From Bacteroidales bacterium (lineage in GTDB: Bacteria; Bacteroidota; Bacteroidia; Bacteroidales; Tenuifilaceae): a stretch of DNA of 64,000 nt. Location of the stretch: assembly GCA_013141385.1 (NCBI GenBank), contig JABFRB010000012.1:1-64000 (forward strand), in the 5' to 3' direction. The position numbers and the translations under genes were made by a program. Position 1 is the first letter of the stretch. Every line of letters starts with the position of its first letter. The notes under the pieces are model-generated. The model had not been told where the DNA came from and searched no databases. It saw only the letters and a program-made list of their open reading frames with translations. Below, in pieces: positions 19,201-31,200 of this stretch.

Positions 19201-22200
19201 TAGTGAGAGCGAAAAATCGGCATAACCGAAATAGGTCTTCTGAATAGCTTCTGGCAAACGTTTAACATTACTATAAACGTCGGGATCATATAAGAAGTTA
19301 GATATTTGAGGAGAAACATCAATAAATTCATCTATTTCGAGGTTGAATTGAGAGATCAATTTAATCCAATCTTCTTGACTTGGTATATTCATCCCTACAT
19401 TTGGATCAACAAAAGCATCTTTTTGATTGGAAATAACATCCATTAGAAGTATTGTTCCATTTTCGTTGAGTGAGTTACAAATGTTTTTAAATAATCCTGC
19501 TTTATCATCGATATGAGGACATACTTCAATGCCAAAAACTAAATCGTACTTTGAAGGAAATGCATCTTTAGTACTGTCTTTATGATAAATCTTTACCTTG
19601 GAACTAAGGTTTTTTAATGCTATCCGCTGGTTTCCTAAATTCGCTTGGTTTCCGGTGATAGTAAAACCATGAACCTGCATATGAGGAAATAACGTGCCTA
19701 TTTGAATGATATCTGTACCATGACCACAACCAAAATCCAAAATAGAATTTATTTTTTCAAAATGCACTTTGCAAAATAATACTTGGCGCATTTCGGTTTG
19801 TTTTTCATGAATATATCGTCTATCCTCTGGATATTTTTTCGGATTTAAATATGCTCTCGACATAGAAAATCCCGGTTTTTTGGATTCAAAAGGACAAAAT
19901 GTTAAATATTCCATCTTAGATTCGACAGATGGTAAAACTAAAGAATAGACTTCCTCGACTTTATTAGCATACTTATATCCGCCAACATTTCCGTCATATT
20001 GTGATGTATTTCCAAAAGTTACCATCTGAGATGGTTGTCGATCATGATAAATTTTGGTTAAAAACTTTTCTACACGAGATGGTTTAGCAACCATGACTAA
20101 TGTCTGAAGTTGATCTGATTGTAGTATATCTTGCCAAATATCTAAACCCATTTGAGTAGTAAGCAATTCCTGTCCAAAATCCTGAGCAATCATTTTAATA
20201 TATTGCTCCGATTGAACTTTATCTTTAAAACCCATGCCACCCTCTTGCCACAGAGGCCAATTAATAACTGCTGTTTTCCCTTTATCTGGCATTGTTTGCT
20301 GGCGATAAAGAGCATATGCCATTTGGAAACGATTGGCTATAGCATAATCACATGAACCAGTATCACCAAACAAAGCAGCAGTAGATGAAAAATAACAAAC
20401 AAAATCAAGTGGCTGCTCACCAAAAACCTTATCTAATAAAATGGTACCGATTGACTTAGGAAGTATTACCTGATCGATATCATCTTTTGTACTTTCAAAA
20501 TAAGGCTTTGAAGCTTCAACACCTGCTGCATGGATAATCCCAAAAATGTCAAATGGGAGGTTACGAGCCAAAGAAACTAATGATTTTTCATCACTAATAT
20601 CAATAGAATAGTAGTGAATTTCTTTGGCTCCTGCCTGAGTTAATGCGTCTAATTGTTTTTGAATATTTTCTGTTAATGGATGTCTACCTAATAGTAAAAG
20701 TTTTGCTTGATAGTTTTTAGCCAGATATTGTGCAAATTTGAAACCCAATGCTCCACAACCACCAGTAATTAAATAATGTCCATTTTGTTTTACTATTGAT
20801 TGTTTTGTTGTTTTGTTTAGTTCAGATGGTTTATAGGACAATATAAATCTTTGATTGTTTTTATACCTAATTACACCTCTATGTTTTGATGCGTCTACCA
20901 TTTGTTGAACAGAAGGTGAAGTTGAATCGGTGTAAAGTATTGATATCTGCGTTTTAGATAGCGTTTGTTTTAGAGATCGTTCGAAACCAATCCAGGAATA
21001 ATCCCAACAAGAATCTAAGGTTAAAGAATCATAACGACCTACTAGAATAACGTTGGAAACATAATGAACCGATCCTTTGATGGCTCTAAATAAATTAAAT
21101 AATGCATGAATACCCTCTGCCTTCTGATCCTTTGCCCAACTATAAATAATAGCAATCGATGGGGTTACACCTTGTACATGTGTCCCAAGAGTTACGTCGT
21201 TGAGTATTTGTTGAACATCATTTATACTATTAGGACGGCAATTATAAATTCTCTCGGATATTTTTTTATACCTTTCTGCTTGATATACAAAAATAGCATT
21301 TCGTAATAGATCAGAATCGTTGCTATTTGCAATTTCCTTTTCAAATTCAGAGTCTGCAAAAATAACATATTGCATATTAGCCTCTTCCGATAGCATCCCA
21401 TCTAGTGGTTCTTCTTGCCAGTCTTCCTTATAATATAGTATTTTTGATATTTCGCGTGATTGCTCTGATTTTAGTTTCGATAACTCATTTGTGTCTAACA
21501 ACTGTTGTCTACCATCTAGATCGTTGGCATTGACAGCCATTGGTTGAAAAGTTAATCCCTTCATCTGCACACAAATGTTCCCTTGCACGTCACACAAATC
21601 AATATCTATTTTATTAATTACTGCATTTGAGTTAATCCCTTGAGAATTGTGTACCCATACATACATTTCTTTTGTACAGGCTGATATAATAGTCATAGTT
21701 TCCAGAGTATCTGGAAGCAAAGGATAGACAGGCAATTGATTAAAATCTGTAATCAAAACTATACTGGTGTATATTGCGCTTTCTAACAAACTAGGATGTA
21801 AATAATAATCAGATTGATTATTCTCTATAATAGCAGGAATATTGATCTTTGCTAATAACTGATTTGTCCCTTTATATACTTCGCTTAACGCCTGCATAGC
21901 TATACCATAGTTGAAACCCATCTGAGTCAATATACTATAAAAGTTAGTAACTTCTAGTTTATCTTTCCCCATTTTCTCTTTGAGTTTCTCTATATCAAGC
22001 TTATTAGACAATGATGATTTACTATTTAAAATGACTTTTCCACGGTTATGTATAATTTCCTCATCTGCCACTATACTATAAATTTCATAATCGATTGTTT
22101 CATCATCGTCCTCAAACAGGGCGATAGAGACATCTTTATCATTTGTGACTATAATAGGTTGTGTCCAAATAATATTATACAATTCAAGTATAATTGATTC

Positions 22201-25200
22201 CTGCTGAATTGATGTTGCCTGTTCTACTGCAGCACGAACCATTTCCAAATAGGCGGCAGCCGGCAGAACTTTATATCCATTAATTTGATGGTCGTTAAGG
22301 AAAAATTCCTTACCGTTAAAAGTGGAACTGTAACTCTGTTGACGGAGGTTTGATGTGTTGCTATGCAACAATGGATGCAGTACTGAAAAGGTAGTCAGTA
22401 TTTTGGATGCCATCAATGTTTCTTCTACTTCAAACCAGTATCGTTCCTTGGCAAAAGGATAAACAGGTAAGTTAATACGTCTGGGTTTATTATTGCCATA
22501 GAGCTTGTGCCAATCCAGCTCCAGACCTTTAACCCATAAATCCAACAGTTTTGATAGTTTCTTTTGGGCTATCCACTGATCAACAATCATCTCTTTCATG
22601 TCATCATCTCCACTAATGATGCTCATCCCTTCTTTATTACGTTTTACCTGCCCTTGATAAACGTTTTCAATATTTTCTTTACCTTCTGTATAGGACTTAA
22701 GTTTTTCAGCCAATTCTCCTATAGAACTAACCATAAAACCCAAACGTTCTCCCATTGCTTCTCTGCCCATTTGCAAAGTATAAGCCAACTCTACAAACTC
22801 TATTGTTTGCCCCTCTTGTCGAATATAATCAAGTAGATCACTAGCCTTCTGTTGTAGTTGCTCTGCTGTTCTGGCAGACAGAGGAATTATAATTTTATTA
22901 TTTTGGGTAATGAATGTAATATTCGACTTAGCTTCTATTGGAGGTAGATATTCTGCCAGTACTATATGAGCATTGGTGCCACCAAAACCAAAAGCACTTA
23001 CCGCAGCTTGACGTCGCTGAGAATCCTTTAACTCCCACTTCTGTAACTGGTTATTGACATAAAATGGGCTCTCTTTTAAACCAATATGCTCATTAAGATG
23101 ATCAAAGTTTATAGTTGGAGGCAGTTGTTTATGTTTCAACGCTAAAAGGACTTTGACAAAACTTGCAACCCCTGCAGCCGTTAAACAATGACCAATGTTG
23201 CTCTTCACCGAACCTAGGGCGCAATACTCTTTTTTCTGGGTATACTTTTTAAAGGTTGCTTTGAGGGCTCCAACCTCAATAGGATCACCTAATTTAGTAC
23301 CAGTACCGTGGGCTTCAACCAATTGAATATGCTCCGGATCAATATGATATTTGTCGTAAACCTCTTGTTCCAGGCGCGTTTGTGATTCCTCATTTGGGGC
23401 GGTAATGCCATTGGTTTTGCCATCCTGATTGACCCCCCAGCCTTGAATGACTCCTAGAATCGCATCATGATCTTTTTCTGCATCCGCCAGCCTTTTTAAC
23501 ATCACAACACCAACGCCTTCTCCTGGAACAAAACCATTGGCCTTCTGGTCAAAAGTAAAACACTTGCCATCTGGCGAGAGCATACTGGTTTGTGAACACA
23601 TAATATGCATAGAAGGGCCTGACAGCACATTGACACCTCCGGCTAAAGCTATGTCACTGCTTCCAGAATTCAAACTATCGCACGCACTGGCAATAGCAAC
23701 CAAAGATGAAGAGCAAGCAGTATCAATGGATAAACAAGGACCTTGTAAATTTAAGAAGTAGGAAATGCGTGCTGCCAATACAGAAGAAGCACTCCCTGTG
23801 AAGCCCTGAGCACTCAATTGGTGCTTTTGTGATAACTTATGATAGTCTCCCGGACCACAACCAACGAAAACCCCACATTTGGTACCCGACAGGCTTTTGG
23901 GGTTGTATCCTGAATTTTCTATGCTGTGCCAACACGTTTGTAAAAAAACTCGTTGTTGCGGATCCATGTTCTCCGCTTCTGTGGGTGAGATATTAAAAAA
24001 TAATGGGTCAAACAGGTCATATTCTTCTAAGGCTCCCATCCATTTACCATTGGTTTTTCCTGGTACAGGGCCTCCTTCTTTATAATAGGTATTAATATCC
24101 CAACGCTTCTGCGATATTTCACTGATGCAATTTTTGCCCTGAGCTATATTTTGCCAAAACTCTTCAAGGTTTTTTGCCTTGGGAAATTGTCCGGCCATAC
24201 CAATCACAGCAATTGGCTGATAGACAGAAGATGTACCAGCGTTAATTCTCGATGAGATTTTATTACGCCAGGATGAAAGTTTCTTAACAGCTGGTTGAGA
24301 AACTATTTTATTCTGTAATTTTAAAGGAATACTTAATTCTGACTTATTAGATAATGTAACCAGTTTTTCGGCTTCTTCTTTTACATAACGACTAAGTTGA
24401 GAAAGGGTTGAGTAACTATAAACTTTGGTCGCTTCAATCGAGGTTTTATATTTTTCATTAATCTTACGTATCCAAGTCACACCAGTAATAGAATCTAAAC
24501 CCAGATCGACAAATTGAGTATTCTCTTCAATTTCATGCTCTTGTAAATGCAACTCCTGAGCTAAAAGCTGTCTAAGGCTGGCTGTAACTGTAGGCAAAAT
24601 ATCTATCTGTTGAACATAAGAAGCCGAATTAGCGGATATACTAACTTCTGATTTGTTAGTTAAAGTATCTACTTTTTCAACTTCTTCTTTTACATAACGA
24701 CTGAGTTGAGAAAGGGTTGAGTAGCTATAAACTTTGGTCGCTTCAATCGAGGTTTTATATTTTTCATTAATCTTACGTATCCAAGTCACGCCAGTAATAG
24801 AATCTAAACCCAGATCGACAAATTGAGTATTCTCTTCAATTTCATGCTCATGCAGATGCAACTCCTGGGCTAGGAGCTTACGAAGGTTGGCAGAAACAGA
24901 AGCCATGTTTTCATTACTGGACATTGGGTCTACAATTGCCGGACTTAATAATATTTCATCAGGGTTCGCTTTTATGGGAATATGACTATTCGCCTGAATA
25001 AAATTATTTTCAATTTGAGCCAAAGTTTCAGATTGACCAACAAAAGTTTTTTCATGCATGCCCAACTCAAGTTCATAGGCCTCTTCTAGTGGTTTATGAA
25101 AATGGTGAGTCATTTGATGTTTGAAGGCTATTAATTGACTTCGCGAACTATTCGCTATTTGTTTGGCTAAATCAAGAGCTGCTATATTAACTTGCTCTCT

Positions 25201-28200
25201 TTGTATAACTGGGATAAGAAGCCCTCTCTCTTTGAACTCTCTGCCATTATATTCTTGCCCCGTCAGCAAGGTTTCTCTTGACAGGTCATACCCGATTTTT
25301 TCAGGAAATATAAAAGTGGCTCCCGCTCCAGGTGTAAATCCATAGTTCATATACGGGCTAAAATATTTACTTTCTTCGCTAAACACGATGAAATCGGCAA
25401 ACATTCCCAAAGACCATCCTGCTCCAATACCGTGACCTTGCATGGCTGCAATTACTGGTACCTTGCACGTCATCGTGATTTGATAAATTTTATTATCGGT
25501 AAATTTGGTTTTTCCTTCCTGTATGGATAACAAAGTCTCTTTGGTACCACCTGAAGCAAAGTATTGTTCATAACCAGTCAGAATCACAACCTTATAAGAG
25601 GGCGATTTTTCAATATGATCAAAAACTTCGTTAATTCCCTGTATTATTGCGTCGGAAAACATATTCTTCGCTTCCCGATCTTCCATTTTTACCACGAGAA
25701 TCCCTTCAGGATATGCCGTTGCGGTTATAACGTTTGATTTAAGAGTTATTAAGATCGGCAAAGTGGATAGTGTCTCGATTGCCTCTTCTTTCGGCTCTGA
25801 CCAAGCCGGCTGATTTGTAATTTTTTCCCGGATACTGAAAATCATTTGTTTTTTCCACGATACTATAGTATCCAATGGCAACTTAGACCAATTTTCAGCT
25901 AACTTTAAAGCTGTGGTCAGAACTTGTTCCTGCACCACACTATTTATGGTTCCAACTTTTTGCTGTAATTCAATTCCTGAATACTCATTGCCTGTCAGTA
26001 ATATTTCTTTACCAAAGTAGTTGCCAAACCGATACGAAAAAATCATAGCAGCTTGCCTTGCCAACTCTGAACTTTGTCCAATATTGGCAGATGAATAACT
26101 ACCTTTTGCATTATAAATACAAGCATCACAAAACTGGCTGATGAACCAAGCTAAACCCTTAGCATTCGAATCCAAAGCGGCTATGACAGGAAGAGGTGAT
26201 TCAAGAACAAGACGTTGAAAATCCAAAACGTCATTAACAGAAACTTTCTCCGAAAGAAAATCAAGATAATCACTAACAAGAACAATGGATTTGTATTTAG
26301 ATGAATTGTTAAGCTGTGCAAATATATCGGTTAAATCTGCAACTAACGTTTTCATTCCTGATCCTTTCTTTGCATCACAAACCCTGATTACAAGTACACT
26401 TTTCGCATGGGTTTCCAACAGAATCTGTTTCGATGTTGATGTTATTTTGCTGCCAGCCCTTGATTTATCCGTTTGTTTATTCGCATTTAACGGATCGACC
26501 ACGGTCAAAGCGCCCACAAGGTCATTAATGTGACGGGCTAAATGCTGCTTCAACAGGCGAAGCGATGCCCCAGATTTCTTCGCTAATTTCGATGCTAGCA
26601 CGAGCGCGTGGGCTTCAACCTGATCCTGATTCAAAATAGAGCAAGTCCACCCTTTGTCCTTGAGCTGGTTGCCAGTGGAACCTTCTGAAATATACAGAAA
26701 GTCCGTTGCCCGAACCCCGCCAAACCGCTCTTCGAAAAGTTGATATTCGCTCTCGCTGGGATAGAGGCCCTCCTGAGGGCTCGTGTAATAATACCTCCCT
26801 GTCCGGCTGCAAATCATAAAATCACACAGGGCACCGATCAGGAAGCCGACACCTGTGGCATCACCCTGCATGGCGGCGATGACGGGGTATGGGAATGAAG
26901 TGATGGCGTGATGCAGCTTCTGCCCGACGGCTTCGTTGTAGTGCTCCCTGCCGCCGCTTAAAAATGAGCGATTGGTTCCCTTAATCATTAACACCTTGAT
27001 CGATTCGGTCTGCCTTGCCATTTCAAGTGCTCGCAGTAAGAGTCCTATCAATCCTCTTTCGAGCGTATTGTTCTCTTCTGCGGATACTTGAATCGAAAAG
27101 ATCCCGTTCCCGCAATCGTATAGGTTGACGGATGGGGATGCAAATACCTGATGCTCTCCTGATGATGTCGTATATGATGTATTTGTCAGTGTAATCGAAC
27201 CTTTACCTGAGGATGCCTTTTCAGTCATTTCCGTTCTAAGAACTTCCGGAGAAGTCAACGATATTCCCGTTGGCTTGTGTAAGCCGATTTGCTTAAACGT
27301 TTGGTTTTGAGGTTCATTAAATGTAATTTTTGGGGTTATAACAGAAGAAATGGGTATTTGTTCTGACACCTGTGGTATTGCTGATGAAATTGTCTGACTG
27401 GTAGCCTCATCTATTAAATTCTGTGTCCCATACTGGCATACAACTCCACGCATTTGCACACATACATTCCCTTTTTGATCACACAAATCAATATCCACTT
27501 TTGCAGTTTCAGCTTCTGATTGACTCGCCTGTGAATAACGAACCCATGCAAACATTTCCTTTGTACAAGCTGATATTATACTTACAAGTTCAAAAGCAGA
27601 AGGAAGAGATGGTTGGAACTGACTTTGCGATAAATCTCCGATTAAACCAGCAGAGGCCTGCATGACACCCTCTATCATGCTTGGGTGTAACAGATAATCA
27701 TTTTGATCCGCATCAACAACTGTTGGTAAAATGAGTTGCACAAGCAGTTGTTCTTCTCCATGGTAAGCAGAAGTTATTGCCTTATAAGCAGAACCATAGT
27801 TAATACCTGCCTTGGTAAAAATTGAATATAGTTCGCTTGCTTCTAGTCTACCCTTTATTTGTCCTTTGAGTTGTTCAATGTTTAACTTTGCAGGTGTTGG
27901 TTGATGATTAAATATAGCTTGTCCTTGGCAATGAATAACTTCTTCCTCTTTGTTCTTGCTATATATTTCATAGTCTACCTGATCATCACCTTTCGCAAAC
28001 AGGGCTATGTCAATTTGTCCATTTTCCGAAATAACAAAAGGTTGTCCACAAACAATATTATGTAACTCTAAAATGCTTGACTCTTGCTTGGCAGGTAAGG
28101 CTTTACTCACTGCAGCCCTAGCCATTTCTATATAGACTACAACTGGTAGCGTTTTTTGCTCACCTCTATTATCAATATTAATCTGATAATCAGATATAAA

Positions 28201-31200
28201 TAATTCATTACCGCTAAAAGTTGAACTGTAACTCTGCTGGCTTAGATCTGAGGTGTTCGTATGCAGTAAAGGATGAAGTACTGCTGTTGTCTTTCCAGCA
28301 ACACCAAGTTGTCCCCTCACTACCGTATCAACCCAGTAACGTTCTTTAGCAAACGGGTAGGTTGGCAAACTGATGCGATGGGGTTTTTTATCGCCATAAA
28401 GTTTGCCCCAATCAATATCAAGACCTTTAACCCACAATTTTAGTTTTGAGAGTTTTTTCTGGTCTATCCATTTTTCAACAGTTTGTTGTAAATCATCATC
28501 CGAAGTATCCAAGGGCAGCGTATCCTTCTCTCTTTTAACCTGCCCCATATAAGAATCTTCAATATCTTGTTCCCCTCTGATATAGGCCTGAAGTTTGTTA
28601 GCCAGTTGATCAATTGAACCAACCATAAAGCCCAGACGTTCCTCCATTGATTCCCTGCCCACTTGTAGGGTATATGCTAAGGAAACAAGATCAGGTTGAT
28701 GTTTATGAATAAACCCTAATAGATCTTTAACTTTTTGTTTTAGTTGTTCCTTAGTCCTAGCTGATAAAAGGATGATAACCTTTGCATTTTGTTCAACATC
28801 AGTAATTGACTGACTTGCTTCCACTGAGGACACATACTCCTGTATAATGATATGTGCATTTGATCCTCCAGCACCAAAGGAGGATAATCCTGCGATTCTA
28901 GGTATTACTTGACCATCAATAACTGGTTGCTCCCATGTTCTTAAAGTCTGATTAACAATAAATGGAGTCTTTTGAAAATCAATATACGGATTTAATTTCA
29001 CCGAATGCAACGAAGGTACGATTTGCTTATATTGCATTTGCAATAGGACTTTTGCAAGCCCAGCTATACCCGCTGCAGATTCACAATGACCAATATTGGA
29101 TTTGGCAGATCCTATTAAACAAAATTCACTATCCCGAGTATGCTTTTTAAAAGCCTGACTCAGTGCGGTAATTTCAATCGGGTCACCTAACTTTGTTCCT
29201 GTACCATGAGCCTCTAGATAGCTAATATGACGTGCATTAATGTTTGATTCCGCAAGAGCTCTGCTAATAGCTGCAGCTTGAGCATTAGGATTAGGAACAG
29301 AATACCCATTGGTTTTTCCACCATGATTTAGTGCACTACCTCTTAGGATACCATAAATGTGATCGCCATCCCTCTGGGCTTCGGACAATCTTTTCAGTAT
29401 TACAACCCCTACACCTTCCCCTGGAATATAGCCATCACCACCCTCTCCAAAACTTTGGCAATGACCATCGCTAGAAATAAATTGCCCAGCGCTAAGTATC
29501 AGATACTTATTAGGGTGAATACTAACATTTACTCCTCCTGCAATCGCCAAACTTGTGCGTCCTAGTTTTAAATCCTGACAAGCTAAATGAATAGCCGTCA
29601 ATGAAGAAGAGCACATGGTATCCAGTGTCATGCTAGGACCATGCAAATTAAAGACATATGAAACTCTATTTGCAATACTAGCATAACTGTTGCCAATTCC
29701 CATGCGCTTTCCCTGCGTACCAGCTTCCGCTCCAAAAAGTTGATATTCTCCCCACATCACACCAACATACACCCCAACCTGACCCGCTAGGTCTTGTTCA
29801 TGAGCTATTTGCAAGCCGGCACGGGTATAACCCGCATCTTCTATAGCCATCCAGGCATGTTGTAAAAATAAACGTTCCTGTGGATCTATATTCTCCGCTT
29901 CCCGTGGCGAGATGTTAAAAAATCTCGGGTCAAATTCGTCGACTCCTGCAATAAAACCACCCCATTTACTAAAATGCTGCCCGCTTTTCGTGCGATCTTC
30001 GCTATAGTAATCACGCCAATCCCAACGCTCTTTAGGGACTTCAATGATACAGTCTTTCCCATCACGCAAGTTGTGCCAAAATTCTTCAATATTATGTGCT
30101 TCAGGAAAACGACCACTTAATCCAATAATCGCAATTGGATCTGTAACTATTGATCTAGTTGAATTTGCTAAAGCAGAAGTTTGGTTCTGACGGTTAAAAC
30201 GATGACCTGAAATAGTTCGGTTTTGAGCCAAAGGTTTTTGTTCGGATAGCTTGTTAACTGATATTTTCTGAGAATTATCTGCAATATTAAAGATTGATGA
30301 CAATTTATCTAAATGGGTTTTGCTAAAATATTCTGCAAGTTCACTAATAGTCTGATATTCAAAGAATAGTGTTTTAGACAAAGTCCCAAAAGTCTTTTCC
30401 AATTGACTGGTTAAATTCATCGCCAGTATAGAATCAATCCCATACTTCTCAAGGCTAGCTTGTGGATCAATCTTATGAGCTGGCAGGCTTAACATTCCAG
30501 AGAATTCTTTACACAAATAGTTTTGGGTTTTTTCTAATAAACTACCTGAATTAATCTCTGCCACAACAAATTGTTCTTCTTTAGTGATGGCTTTTGAAGT
30601 CTCTGAATGAGTATTCTGATTATCGATTATCGTTCGGCGTATTTGCGATAAATTACCTTTCAATACCATCATCTGAGCATGTTGTAATTCTAGGCTACGA
30701 TAAAATGCGAACATCCCCGTTATATTTGAGATTGATTGCAACCCCATGGTTTGCTGCATCATGTCCTGTTTTGCCTGATCTATAATCATTCCACCTTCTT
30801 GCCACAATGGCCAATTGATGGATAAAGTATTCCCTTTTCTAAATTCTTTACCTCTTAGTTTATTCCTATAAGCAGCAAATTGATCCATAAACGCATTCGC
30901 TGTAGCATAATCTGCCTGACCCACATTGCCTACAGATGCTACTGAAGAAAATAATACAAAAAAATCTAAATCAATGTTCTGGCTGGCTTGATCAAGATTA
31001 TAAGTTCCTAAAACTTTAGGTTCAAGAACTTGTCTAAATTCTGTGGATGTTTTCTTAATAATAAAATTGTCTGAAACCATCCCTGCGCAATGAATAATGC
31101 CATTGAGGGATTTATGCTCTTTATTGACAGAGGCAATGAGTTGTTGTACTTGATTTAAATCACATATATCCAATTGTTTATAAACAACCCTATCAGTCTC

